NCBI GenBank assembly: GCA_001466705.2
Contig: LATX02000123.1
Coordinates: forward strand, 1 to 64,000
DNA length: 64,000 nt
Source: Moniliophthora roreri
Lineage: Eukaryota > Basidiomycota > Agaricomycetes > Agaricales > Marasmiaceae
Direction of reading: 5' to 3'
Both the position numbers and the translations under genes were made by a program. Position 1 is the stretch's first letter, and each line of letters opens with the position of its first letter. This document shows, one piece after another, positions 21,783-37,100 of the stretch. Under the pieces are notes generated by a model. It had not been told where the DNA came from. It worked only from the letters and a program-made list of their open reading frames with translations, and ran no database searches.

Positions 21783-24700
21783 ATGGTGTCGTCCTCACCT
21801 CTGCCTTCACCTGTCCTTCAAGACGACAGCGATGATGATTTTGACTGGGAGGAAGTGCCTGTACCCGAAGCAGACGCACCACAAGAGGAGAAACATATAG
21901 AAATCGTACTGACCGGACAGCCTGGATCCAGGTACTGTCTACCTATTCTTCCATTTCAAATCTTGTTTTTACACGAGATACGACAGTAAGAAGGACAAAG
22001 CAAGGGATAGGTCCGTCTACGCCGACCGTCTTCTCCGGATCTCGACACATAAAACCCACATCATCTGCCTCTTACTCAACGCATCCATCAGAAATAGAAT
22101 GCTCAATGATGAATTACTACACGCGCGACTTCTCTCGTTGACACCACTACCGCTACAAAATACGTTTGCGATGATACATCCGAGTCGTGTGCCAGAAGCA
22201 GCAATGAGGGGTCGAATGTTTGAAGCTGCAATGGGGAGACTAGTCGAATGGTGGTGTGGGGAGTATTTTATTGCCTCGAGGGAAGGGCACTTGAGGGGAC
22301 GGACATGGGAGGCGATGAAGGAAGCTTTGGAAGGATGTGGATACAAACCACCATCTAATGGCAATACACAACCCGAAGACATTACCGCCGAATTGAAGCA
22401 ATTCATATCTGAAAAGGGGCCAATAATTGACCAAGACGACATCCCTGATATCCTCTACCCCAACACGGAAGAAGAGTTGGAGGTGATACGAACAGAGAAA
22501 AGCCTGATGAAACATGCGTTAATGGGTGAAGGTTCTCGAGACGTCTCGGCGCAGCTTTTCACGGCGCTTTGCAGAGCATTGGGTATACCCGCGAGGCTAG
22601 TGGTCAGTTTGCAAGGTGTTGGGTGGTTAGCTGAGAAGAAGGCGTACAACAAGTCCAAAATCAAAGGGAAGGGCAAGGAGAAGGCAGTGGATGTTGGTGA
22701 AGAAGGGTCTGGGTCCGGCGCATCCACGCCGACAAGTTCGTTCTCAACTCTTGTTGAAGGGTATCGACTGGATGGAGCTCCGGTACAGAAGAGCGAGAAA
22801 GCCAGGGGAAAAGAAAGGGCAAAGGCCTCGCCGGTAGTTAAGCTACGCAAGGCGAAGCCTAAAGGCAGGGTGCTGGGGAGCAAACCAAAACCCAAATCTC
22901 TCGGTACACGCCTACTCCTTCCCATACTAATACACATACTTACACTAGTCCGTAGATCCACTAACGACACCACCCATATTCTGGACCGAAGTCTTCTCCA
23001 AGCCCGACGGGAGATGGATGCCCGTGGACCCTATACGTGGGATTGTGAATAAACGAAATGTTTTTGATCCGTCAAACTCTGCTTCTGGAGTTGGTGGATC
23101 GGTGGAAAATCGAATGTTATACGTGATGGCATTCGAAGAAGATGGATACGCAAGAGATGTTACTAGGCGGTATGCGAAGGATTACAGTGCCAAGGTACCT
23201 ATTCTCCTCAGCCCATCTTTCATAGAACTTGGGTAACATGGCTCGACAGGTAGCGAAACTACGAACAAAATCCAACCGTACTGCATGGTGGAACTCTATC
23301 CTCGCACGCTTTACGCGTCCGTTCCGGTTACACAGAGATGATATGGAAGACGAAGAACTAGATACAACACAGCTTATGGAAGGCTTACCGACTTCTTTAG
23401 CCGGGTTCAAAGATCATCCTTTGTACGTCCTTGAACGGCACCTCGCTTCGACGCAAGCGATATACCCACCTCCTCCGGAGACATTGCCTATAGCGCATTT
23501 TCGTGGAGAGCCTGTGTATTCGAGGGATAGTGTGGTGTCATTGAAGAGCGCGGAGAATTGGTTGAGGAGCGAGGGAAGAGTGGTGAAGGAGGGAGAGGTG
23601 CCTATCAAGGAGGTGAAGGTTAGAGCGAGTACGATTAATAGGCAGAGAGAGCTGGAGGTATTAAGAGAGGCAGGTAGGGATGATGAAGAAGGGGGTACTG
23701 GTACGGAAGGCAAGGGGAAGGGAAAAGAGGTGATGCAGGGTTTATATGCAAGGAGACAGACGGAGGTGTATGCGCCTCTCCCGATCGTTGACGGCAAGAT
23801 ACCTAAAAATGCGTTCGGCAACATTGATCTTTACACGTCGTCGATGTTACCAAAGGGCGCGGTACACGTACCGTTTAAAGGTACTGCGAAGATTGCTAGG
23901 AAGCTGGGGATTGACTTTGCGGAGGCTGTCACTGGATTTGAATTCCGGAAGAGGAGAGCGACGCCTGTTGTGAGCGGTGTAGTAGTTGCGGAGGAGAACG
24001 AGGGTGTATTGCTTGAGGCGTATTACGAGGCGGAGAAGGATGCAAGCGAAAGGGCGAAGAGGAAGAGGGAAGAAAAGGTACTCAAGTTGTGGACGAGGTT
24101 GATTACAGGTTTGAGGGTTAGGAAGAGACTGGTTGAGCAGTATCAGAGAGAGGGGAGGACGCCTGCGGAAGCATCAATGCCAACACAGATCGAAGGGCAG
24201 CAAGAGGAACCAGAAGCAGGACCAAGCGCAGTCGGAGCCGGCGGGTTTTTAGCAGACCCAACGCTAGCCGTCATTCGCGCATATCAGCTACCGAAACCAA
24301 GTCTTCTCCTTGACAAGGACCTCATTGATGGACAAGCAGACACGGAGGATATACCGATGGCTGTACCTGCTTTTAGCGAAGAGATACCAGATCGGATGGC
24401 ATTTGCTACGGAGACAATGGATATCGACGATGATCATGGTACTTTACCCGTATCACTGCCTACGATAGCCAACGCGGCACCTATCAAGTCAATGTCGGAA
24501 CTGGCTCAAGCAGCCTCGGCTCTAGGTGCTAAAGACGAAGATGAAGCGGAGGAGGAAATCGAGTTTGTCGATGTTGGCGTTGAGAGCCTGAGTTTGAACG
24601 GGACCAAAAGCGGGAATAGGAACAGTGTGACTGCCAACGGGAGACCCAAAAGAGCAGCTGCAAGAACCCCGAGGCCGAAGTCGACCACGAATGGTAAACC

Positions 24701-24938
24701 AACGCCAAAGAGGGCGAGTCCGCGAAAACGGAAGCGGCCGAAAGATTCGGAAGATGAGGCGGAGCTCACTGAAGATCAAGAGTCACCTCCGCCGCCGAAA
24801 CAAACCAAGAGCCGGACTCGGGCACCGACTGTTGCTGCGAGTACAAGGACATTACGTCCTCGTCGTGGAAAGACGCAATCTCAGATCGAAGAGGAGGAAG
24901 AGAGGGAGAAAGCGTATAGAGAGGCTGTGGGTGAATAG
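21783..24938 (+). CDS. RAD4: DNA damage recognition protein Rad4/XPC
   Basis: Recognises helix-distorting lesions and starts global nucleotide excision repair, in a complex with Rad23. Exons 21783-21931, 21987-22903, 22956-23194 and 23250-24938 give 997 residues. The N-terminus is acidic (DDSDDDFDWEEVPVPEA). The transglutaminase-like domain includes RDVSAQLFTALCRALGIPARLVVSLQ (about 235-260) and, after a Lys/Ser-rich insert and intron 2, PPIFWTEVFSKPDGRWMPVDP. BHD1 starts at GFKDHPLYVLERHL (about 490). BHD2 includes LYARRQTEVYAPLPIVDGKIPKNAFGNIDLY in part, and BHD3 VPFKGTAKIARKLGIDFAEAVTGFEF. The final 200 residues are low-complexity with basic clusters (KRASPRKRKRPKDSEDE). Intron 2 uses GTAG|AT; the nearer CTAG would break the frame. 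It is convergent with the PFK-2 gene, 99 bp apart. Confidence 0.95.
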
Positions 24939-25037
24939 GAAGGTTACATTACTTGTTACTCCTAATGCACGTCTATATCACAATCTATTACACATTTGGA
25001 CAAACATTTCTTGAATCTAATGAATTCCCGTCCCTTA

Positions 25038-27409
<2,372 letters not shown>

Positions 27410-28096
27410 GATAACCTCTTGAATATGTACAATGTGGGCGTGCGTACGAAAATTCAATTCCTCATTCGCCGTGAACATCGATCGTGCGCACGGGCCGGTC
27501 CACCGTTCCACCAACGTTCGACTCGTTCCACCATGTTCCCCCTTTAGCTGGGGAGGATAGCGAAGGAAGAAGATTCTGTATTGAAGCCATGGTCGTCGAC
27601 TTTTTGGCTTGTCGATGTCTTAACTACATATGCACTTGTTCATTCACGTCGACTCCCGTTGGTAGTATCAACTTTTATATCATTGCTACTTTTCGGCTCG
27701 ACTTCCCAAATACTCCGCAAAGCCTAGAAATAGCAGCGAAGAGCTTGATCTTTCAGGGAATGAATGTGTAAATTGAATATATTATTAGTTACTGTACATT
27801 GCTTACAGCATACCATGCACTGTACCATCCTCTTTGATATATTGCAAAAGTCGAAATGTCCTGACCAGGTCTGATTGCTCCCATGCATGAGTATTGATAT
27901 TGGTGGAGAGTGCTAATTTGCTACAATTGATTTGCCGCCGCGGTCGTTGGTGAATGATAATCTCAGCGACGCGTTCCATAACTAGTAAACTACTCTACAT
28001 ACACCCAGTGCTCATGTTGCCCCAACCCCTCCCCCTCTCTCTCTTCAATTTTAGCTCTCCTTCTGTATCGAAATTCTTTGAAGGTAGGGTATTACC
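27410..28096. other. divergent upstream region of PFK-2
   Basis: About 690 bp between the PFK-2 gene and the broken Zn2Cys6 gene. It contains the PFK-2 promoter. The last 60 bp before 28097 are CT-rich (CCCCTCTCTCTC), a typical fungal start-site context, so the pseudogene promoter may still be intact. Confidence 0.45.
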
Positions 28097-29633
28097 ATGG
28101 AAGGCGTGAATGGATCCTACGAAAGGAAGAGGCAGCGGAATCAGAGCGCTTGCGATGGCTGTCGCCGGAAACGAGGTGCGTACATTATAATCATTGACGA
28201 TGCGAGTCCAGAGTCAGCGACAAACCTGATGCATCCTTTCCAGTTCGTTATCAGCCTTTTCCTGCAAAAACAAGGACATGTCGAACCTACCGAAATCTAT
28301 AGTGTGACAACCTTTGGAGGCGCATGCTCAAATTGTGGTCGCAAACCAAGTACATTCACAAACGGAGAGGAGGGTACGTCGGTTCTTTTTAATGCCGCTT
28401 CTAGGACTTTTGACGAAAATACAAGCAGAAATGCGGGCCTCGAACGGGGTAAGAGTGAATAGCACTCCAGCCGTATCCATATTACCCGACGAGAACCTCA
28501 TACATAATACAGGTCCAGACTCAGCAAAAAATCTGAATCGACCCGTTCTCTAGTCAACGAAGTTCCATCTACTGCAGAACCATTTGTTGTTCCCAAAAAT
28601 CCGGAAGCGGTTAGAAAGCTATTGGCTGATCTGGCCAATTTTGCTCGTTCTCTGGACAGATGACTAGCAGAGATACAGGGTGCAGGAAATGCACTCGAGG
28701 ACTCGGACCACGGTGCTCAGCCAAGCCGACTCTGTAGCTCAGCAGCAACCACAGGAAATTAAAAACTCGACTGACTCACTTTGCAGAAGATTTCCAATCC
28801 ATGATGCTCGGGTTTTCGAAGAGATACCTCGGAAAATGATGCAACTACCCGGTTTATTCAAATCACTTTGGATGTTAGGCGCCATGTTTTGGGAGAAAGG
28901 GCACTCAACGCGACCACGTTTGCCAAGTACCAGCGACCAGAGCTTTGGAAGCCATTACCTGTGAGCTTGAATTCTCTTATACCCGTAGACATAAGACTTA
29001 CATCTGTATATTTGTTAGTGGCAAAACGTGAACGAACTACAGGACCCTCTGGACCTCGTGTTCCCCGAAAAAGACCTCCTAGAAGAACTCGTTGCCATAT
29101 ATCTCAGCACCTTGAATTCATTGTTGTCCGACGTTTGAGAGATCGGTAAAAGATCAGCTTCACCTACGGGGCCAGTCATTTGCTTTTGTAGTGTTGGCTA
29201 TATGTGCCCTGGCCTCCTGGCATTCCAACGATCAACGTAATCTTTGTGAAGGTACGTTTCAGAGCACAGTCTCAGTGAGATGGTTTCGCCAAATCCCTCT
29301 GATCCGTCCTTCTTTCACTGAGCCTGTAAACCCGTAGTGTGAATATGCCAAATCGGAATTGAGTTCTCATTCCGGGTGACTATGTTCTACCTACAACGGG
29401 CCATAACGCCTGATGCGTAACTTTGTCATAATCTGCTGGAAAGCTACTAAAAAGATAACTATGAAGCGGAACTCCCCTCTCAGTGCAATGACGAGTACTG
29501 GGAACCTGCGAATGCAGCAAACACATTCGTCCAACCAGACTGGAAATCCTCAACAACCTCATCCTTTTTGTCACTTCTGAAACTTGTCGAGACTCTGAGC
29601 TTTGCTGAACGTACTGTAGTGAGTCTGTTCATT
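28097..29633 (+). pseudogene. Zn(2)Cys(6) transcription factor, heavily disrupted
   Basis: Exon 1 encodes RKRQRNQSACDGCRRKR, the first half of a Gal4-type zinc cluster, followed by a GT donor. The second half is present but scattered over three frames (CDN, then GGACSNC, then VANQVH), showing successive small indels. Downstream fragments still match the fungal transcription factor domain: DVRRHVLGERALNATTFAKYQRPELWKPLP, an intron, then WQNVNELQDPLDLVFPEKDLLEELVAIYL (28868-29140), and ELPSQCNDEYWEPANAANTFVQPDWKSS (about 29470-29560). Stops and frame changes separate the fragments, and no set of introns joins them. This was a nuclear regulator with the usual zinc cluster plus middle homology region. 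It is almost certainly dead. Confidence 0.85.
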
Positions 29634-29954
29634 TGCTTGTACGAGCTGATAAAGGACGGATCAATACGGCGCTAGAAAATCTGAACTTTGGACACGTATG
29701 GGTATCTCAACCCTTGACTGGAAACACAAAACTCAAAGCAATCGTTGAATTCGGTGAGCTATAGCGTCCAACAAGCCTAAGACTGGAATGGTTTTCTTTT
29801 AGTTAGCATTGACGACTTGATATTTGGAGGTAGCTACGCGAGTCAGGCTCAAAGCGGCCAAGTGTTTTTGTTTTCGACTTTGCTCTATTCTCGCCTCAAT
29901 AGTACAACTGAGAAATACATAATTTACATCATGCTCATCGCTACAAAAACAAGC
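29634..29954. other. 3' flank of the pseudogene
   Basis: About 320 bp with further decayed sequence and the 3'UTR of the leftward secreted-protein gene. No separate feature. Confidence 0.4.
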
Positions 29955-30620
29955 CTACGACGACTCAGCAGCGGAACGTTTTCCCGAGTCACCCTCAGAC
30001 AAGGAACCATCGGAACAAGTGCAGCCAGTCGAAGCCTGGGACATTGACTCAGTGGCCGTAGTGTCGGTGGTCGGGTCAACCGGGGGCGAAGGAGGAGTGA
30101 CGGTCGGAGCGACTGTCAGAGTGACCGTGTTGAGACCCTTGGTGAAGCAATTTTCCAAAATCGCGGGAATCACGCTGCAAGCATCAACACCAGCGAGGTC
30201 CGGGCAGAGCTCAATTGCGTTTGCCTGTAAAAAAGAAAATCGGTCAATAAAAAGAAAAAGCGGGACAATGAGCAAAAATATCGCCCACCTTGTCAGTGTC
30301 AGTCTCCTTGTCAGCACAAGCAATCACATCATCCTTCGTGTAGCCCGGTGGAACCATGTTCTTTGCGCGATACAAATCAGCCACGCCGAGCATGCTGCGT
30401 CCGCTGTTATCCGTGCATTGATCCTGATAAAAAAAAACGCGCAGAGTCAGTCGTCGTCGCATAAACAATCGTCGAGAACGCGTACCACATTGACCCGAGG
30501 GTTCATACCAAGTTTGTCGAGATTACTAGTGACAGAATCGGGCCCGATGGCGGGGGCGGCGAGGACGGCGTTGAAGCCAACGAGAACGACGACGACGAAC
30601 GATTTGGCGATGGAAGGCAT
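29955..30620 (-). CDS. small secreted cysteine-containing protein
   Basis: Exons 30486-30620, 30289-30423 and 29955-30224 give 179 residues. The N-terminus is a clear signal peptide (MPSIAKSFVVVVLVGFNAVLAAP). The mature part has seven cysteines (one near DQCTD, ACAD, LCPD, DACS, NCF and a closing CTC pair) and then a Thr/Pro-rich linker (TPPSPPVDPTTDTTATES). The first two exons are each exactly 135 nt and all introns fall between codons. No domain is recognised. The layout fits fungal small secreted proteins with a wall-associated or signalling role, but the function is unknown. A TATATATA lies 114 bp upstream of the ATG. Confidence 0.75.
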
Positions 30621-30733
30621 GATGATAACGATTGTGTCAAAAAGAAAAAAAAAAAAGAATGTGGGGATGGGATGTAGAGAATGAGCAAGTCCTGGGGTGG
30701 GGATGAGGAAAGAAAGAAAGCATACCAGCCAAG

Positions 30734-30741
30734 TATATATA
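30734..30741 (-). promoter_or_regulatory. TATA box of the secreted-protein gene
   Basis: TATATATA, palindromic, 114 bp before the start codon at 30620. The distance suits a TATA box plus a short 5'UTR. Confidence 0.5.
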
Positions 30742-31111
30742 CTCGTACAGAGTGGTCCGTGCTTAACTTCATATTTGGTCATTTGGTACGCCCAAAGCTG
30801 TCAATGACGACAGACATCCCCGATCGTCGCCCAGCGTGTTGCGCACGGACCTGTCACGCCTTCCCAGCGTTCTGCTGCCCTCTGCACTCGACATTCAGCA
30901 AAAAAACGTTGCAGATGGCGCAGGTAGCGGCCTATATCAGGGTCGGAATCGCCACCGTAGCGCCACTTACGCGACATCTTGGCGCTTGATCATGCCACGC
31001 GAGCACGATATCCGCCGCCAATTTCAATTTTCAGCAACTGACCAAAATGTTACATGTATATTCCAACTACTATTTTTACAGGCTGCTTGTACTACAGTTC
31101 ATACCCATCCT
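30742..31111. other. intergenic region, no gene seen
   Basis: About 370 bp between the secreted-protein promoter and the 3' end of the ankyrin gene. No feature recognised. Confidence 0.45.
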
Positions 31112-34100
31112 TCAGTGCTGATCCGGTCCAACGTGGATGCAACTGAACAGCATACTCTTCTGACGAAGCTTCGTTTCTGCGTCCACCTCTGGTTCCAAGC
31201 CATCATCATCGTAGACCTCTCCCTTGGTTGGCTCACGCTGCACCTTGGTCAAATCGCCACTCACAGACCTCTGAACATCTACGAGATGAACCAAGCAACG
31301 ATCCCCAGGTTTCGCCGTAACCGCCTCCAACACAAACTTGAATGTTTTCTCACGGTCAGTGTAGTCGCCCGATCGCGAGGCCTCGTAGACATCTTCTTTT
31401 TTCTCCCTGGCCTTGGGCTCTTCCTCCTCCTTTGCCTCTCTCCTCTTCTTCTTCGCCTCCTCCCGCTTCCTCTTCTCCGCATCCTCAACCTTGGCCGTCA
31501 CAAGCTGAGTCTCGAGGTACCTCGCAAACGCCAACAACTCTTCATTTAGCTGCGACCCCTGTGTCAACTTGCCATCTTCCTGCAAGATCCCAATCGCCTT
31601 CTTCAACTCTGGAATCACACCTTCCAGTTTCTCCACATCATACCGTCGCAAGTCGTCATTTCTCGACCAAGAGTTTCTTCCAAGTTCTGGGCATGAAGGC
31701 GATCGTTCCTGCACCCGTACCAACAACTCTTGCAAAGTAGCCATCTCAAGAGGTGTATCTCCCACACCGTTTTCTGTATGCAGAGCTTCTTTCGGCGAGA
31801 CATCCAAGAGTAGCTTGGTGATGTTGGCGTAACCGTTCAAGACAGCAGTATGGAGCGGTAGAGAGCCGATAACGTTTCGCAGAAGGAGACCCGACTTGGA
31901 AAAGTTGATGATGAGCTCGACAATGTCTTTGCGTCCGCAGCTGACAGCAATGTGTAGTGGCTACTTGGTAGTCAGGCAAGACGCGACTAGAGTATACAGT
32001 GGGATACGCACCGTATTGAGACGACCTTTGGACTGTTGAACGAGTAAACTCTCGCTGACATCCCTAGGAAGCTTCTTGAGCAGGTGTTCGAAGAGATTCG
32101 CGTCTCCGCTGGCAAGTATATGGTAGAGGTTCCATCTGAAGTATACCGTGAGTATAGGGCTTGCATACAGAGCTCAACGGTACAGACCCTCGGACTGTGT
32201 CAGTCTCTACTGGAGACTGTCCGTTTGCAAGTAGGTAGTCAAACATCTGCGTCGTACAGCCCTGATGAGCAGCGATCATGAGTATGTTATACCCAATAAA
32301 CTTGATGCTGTAAGAAAGAGACAGACATTAGTATCAGTCCACAATACAAGTCCGCACTGTCGCTCACCGTTCCTTCAACGCTAAAGACATCAAACGGGGG
32401 TTCTTGCCAAACAGCTGCTTAACCATCGACAATTTGCGGCTGATGACAGCTGCAGTAAGAGGCGACTCTCCCAAAGCATTAATAGTCCACCCCAGCCACT
32501 GCGGTAGCACATCCTCCAAGTTCTTGGTACGCCTCAACGCAATAGCATGCTCGTTGCTGTTGCACATTCCATAGTACTTGTACGCCTCGTACGGCCCATT
32601 ACCACTCAGATAATCCACAATCTCCAACGCTCCGGTTTCAATCGCTCGCCACAAGAGCGGTTTACCATCGCCCTCATAGTTGTCGCCAGCATTCGGGTCA
32701 TTCTTCTTCGCCAAATCCTTCCTCTTCTTCCCATGCACGTTCAATCCGAGATACACCCGATTCTTGTCATTGACTGCATGTACCTCCTCTTCATCCTCAC
32801 CATCGCTTTTCTCCAGAGATCTGACCGTAACACCATGCCCAGTCTTGCGAATGAACTCGTCGAGAATCTTGGGATGGTCGTAGCCAAGAATGCTCCCCAA
32901 AATGGTGTCTAATTCACCACCCTTCAACTCTACTGGAGGTTCTGAAAGCTTGTACATCCCGAGGATATGCAAAAACGCATCCAAATCCTTTTGTACAATC
33001 GCCGACTGGAGCAAGTTGCTTGCACTTCTGATTTTATAATCGACGGTGCCTTTTTTATCTTCCCAATAAACGGTCAATTCGTGCAACATCCTCGACGGTG
33101 GGATTTGACAAGATACTTTGGATGGTCGGTTCGCAACATCGACAAAGTTGATGGGTGCTTTGTCAATGGTTTCGTCCGAGTCGTACGAGTTCTCTGATCC
33201 CATGTCGTCATCCGAGTCTTCGTCCTCATGGAAACCCTCTGTAAGATGTAGAGTGAGTAATGATACGTCAAGTTCTAGCAAAAGCACTAACCCAAGTTGA
33301 TACTGAATTTCTTGTCTTTCTCTTCAGGATCGTACTGAGCAGCAGAGATAGTGAAGACCAGTCGAGCGGTATTCCAGTGACGGTGAAGAACGGCTATAGC
33401 CAAAGGCGTCAGTCCTTTAGGGAGCACCATCAGGTCAAGATCAAAGTAGAGAAAACGAAGACTTTACCAGTGTCGGAATATTCATTGGTTGGATGGGAGA
33501 GCTGGACGGTGATCTGGAGTGGGGCTTGGTCGGTCTCGGTACCTTCAGCAGGCAAGCACAAACGCTGTATGGTGCCATTGTCACCCTTCATGCAAGCCTC
33601 GAAGAGCTCGTCGTAACTCGCAGTCAGATGTGATGGAACGAGGTTCCCTACGCCATATCTTTGTTCACGAAGATATCTGTAACGTGTTTCCGGTTTGGTG
33701 GCAGGTTCTTCGACCTTTACATGACGTATGCGTCGTGTATAGCCGTCACGTTCTGAGTTCTGCTCTTCGTTGAGGTTGAGTTCCTTCCAGGTTTTAGCTC
33801 CCTTCGAAATGAGGAGTCGCTCGACGTGTGAGAGGTACGCCTTGATCCGGGTCCATTTACGACGCTGATCATCAACACGCTCCTTCTCCTCATCATCGTT
33901 GGCCCGATTGTACTGGTGTCTGTGCTCAACAATGTCAAGGTACTTGGCATAGTAACCTTTCATGCCAGATTCATCGACTTTGTCTGCATTCTTCTTCTTG
34001 TCGGATTTGCCCTCTTCCAATTTCTCTAGCTCTTCGTCGGTGCTGTCAATTGCGTACTGGACCCAGTCAAGTAGGCTCTTCTTATCGTCCGAGTTCGCAT

Positions 34101-37100
34101 ATCGGACTTTTGCTGCCTTGATCATGACATCCGCGCTGGCACCAAGAGGGATCAGGAGCTGAACGACATCATCGAAACAGGCTATTGCTGCCTCCAGAGC
34201 AGTAACTGCCATGTCTAGGTTGTTCGTAGGCTGTCCATACCAGTTGTTCCTGGTCTTCCTAAATGGACAAACACATTCAGTATGAGACTTGATATAAAAA
34301 AGGAATACGATCCCTTACTGTAGACTCAACGCATCAGATACATCTTTCTCTTCAAAGACAACTTTGGCACCATATGCTAATAGAGCCGCCAATATCGGAT
34401 ATCCAGCGTTCTGGATCGCAGCAACGAGTGGGAACCTAGCTTGGCCATTCCAATACTGTGACTGCACAGCGGGGAAGTTGACGACAGCTGATGCTTTTGG
34501 ATCTACACGAAGTAATGTCATGACGAGTTTAGTCTTGTTCGCATCGATCATCTTCAAAAAGATGGTTCGCAGATTGTCATCTGCAGTGGAGGAGACGGCT
34601 CCTGCTGGTACCAAGCGTTCGATGATCTTTGAGGCCTCGTCTTCATCCTCACGATGCATTGTAAGCGTGAGAGGATGCAAGGCAGGCGCACCGCCGTATT
34701 TGGCTTGGGTAGCGAGAGTGACATCGGCGCCTGCACTGATTAGGGCCTCCATGACCGGCATAGAGGCGAACAAGATGGCATAGGCGAGAGGTGTGAAGGC
34801 GAGATCCCAATCTGGCGCATTGACGTCGAAAACGTCAGGCTCGTCGTTTTCATCTTCAGGTAGAGCGCCAGACTCTGCCGGTGTTTGCGGAGGCTCTTCC
34901 ACCCTCTTCTTCTTCCCTCCGCCCTCTTCGTCATCGTTTTCGTTACTGCCCCCTTCGTCTTCGTCGTCGCCGTCGTCGGCATCATCCTCATCCATGGAAA
35001 CGACGCCATTGTCGTCGGAGCTCCAGTCATCTTCTGATGAGGGCCGCTCAGGAGCTGCATCCTTCATCTTGACATCTCCATCTCCATCGTCAGAACCTTC
35101 CTTCTTTAATAGCTCTTCGTTGATCTTGCTCCTCTCCAAAAGCCTCTTGACCACGTCTACCATGTCCAACTTGGCAGCGAGGTGCAATGCAGTCCTTCCG
35201 TCAGCCAATCGAGAAGTAACCCTGGCACCATGGTCAATCAAGTAGCATGCGGTTTCCGGGCGTTTGGCCATGATAGCAACATGCAACGGCATACGACCAA
35301 CATGATCGCGTTTTGTCACATCAATCCCCTCTTCTATCATCTTGGTAATAGCACCTTGATCACCAGTGACGATGGCGGCAAAGAACTTTTCGGTCGGTCC
35401 AACGTAGACATGTTCACTCCATTCACCAACGTCAATTGGGTTGAAGCTCCCTGAGATACTTTGGCGTCCTGGGTCTTCCTCGATGAAACTGCGAACACCC
35501 TTCAGCTCCTTGGATGAGCAATGGTTAGAGTTGACGACTTACGAGATGCGTCCACGAACGTACTGTTCGTCTTCTTCCTTCTGGAGCTTTTTTTCGTCTT
35601 CATCAATGGGGTCCGGGCAATACTGGATATACAAATTAAGTCCAGGTCGAGATGGAGTAGACACGGAGCACTGACCTCGCAACAATCGTCGAGACATTCT
35701 GGACCCGTTCCAAAGAACGCGGGGTGACGATGAAGCCTGCGATCCTTGTTCTTCGGGTTAAACGGAGCTATCTCAAATATTCAGAATGATGCTCAAAAGA
35801 GAAGCGAAGCCATATTTACAGTTCATTCCAAGATCGGTGGAATAAACAAGTTTTTCAATCCTCCTTGCATCCCACCCAGGACCGTAGGGAATGTGCAAAG
35901 AAACCACGTCGTAATCGTTCATTTCAAGCCCCCCAATAGACATATCTCCCTTTAGATCACCTTTATAGTGCTTCTTTCGCCTGTAGTGATGACTCAAAGC
36001 ATTAGGCCGACCTCGGAGAGTGCGACGCGCTTCCAAGAATTGATAACGACTGTCGGCATCCTTGAGCTTCTCAAAGACCAAAAGGCGAGCCAAGCCTTCA
36101 ACACGGACGATTGAGCGCTCATATATCTATCAGAAACCCAATAAATGAATACGAATTGATTCTGATATAAATATCACTTACGGTGGGATCGACGTCTTCC
36201 CTCGACAAGGTAGGAACGTAGACCTCGAATGCACGAGAAGAGTACTTTGCGAGTCGGACCTCGTAAGATGGAGATCGACGAGTCATATCAACAGTGTTGC
36301 ACTGTCTCATCATAGAGACAACAGCACGGGGGTTGGCCCAAACTCGATTGCCTGGAATGAAGAGTCAAAGCATGCACGTAACAGGGTGTATCAGGAATCG
36401 GCGCACCATCGTAAGCACAACAAGCCGAATCGATATCAAAGCCAGCTAAAATCTCGGCTGGTGACTTGTAGAGGCGTAAAACGATTTGAACGGATCGGTA
36501 GGGGTATTGCGCTATTATGATGGTTAGCCATCCCTGAACATGTAAATGAATACGCCTCTCACAGTGAATGGAAACAGTGTGTTTGGTGCGAACGCAAGTG
36601 ACATCCCAGGGCACTGAATCTCTAACAGCTTCGTAAATCTTCGTGATCTTCACCTCGGCCTGAACGATTCTGCATCAGTTTGAGCGACGACGATAAAAAC
36701 GCGTAACGACTCACCTCTTCAGGCGTCATTCCCCAGAGGAACAGATCTACATCAGATGTTGGGTATGCAGCTGAATGATAGAACTTCCTCATAGCCCTCT
36801 TGGAAGCTTTCGCAGACTCAGGGAGCGGCATAAGACATGCCAGCACAGATCCACCAGCGGCCACAACGTTGTTCCAATCCAACAACTGCGAGAGGGACCC
36901 TTCTGTAAAAACAGACCAATTCTTCTTGAACTCTTCTAAATCCACCACCATGCATGGTTCACCATCCTTCTTCCTATTGGCCTCCGGCAACGGCATCACA
37001 TACTTCGCGGAAAAATCCTTTTCATCCTTTACGACTCTTGCTCTGATCGTCCTGATATCCGCAGGAGCATCGAAAACATCGACGAGGCCAACGTATTTGT

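Noticed and set aside
34793..35245. 150-codon plus-strand frame
   Set aside because: Antisense shadow of the acidic linker of the ankyrin gene; its Ser-rich product is the complement of Asp/Glu codons.
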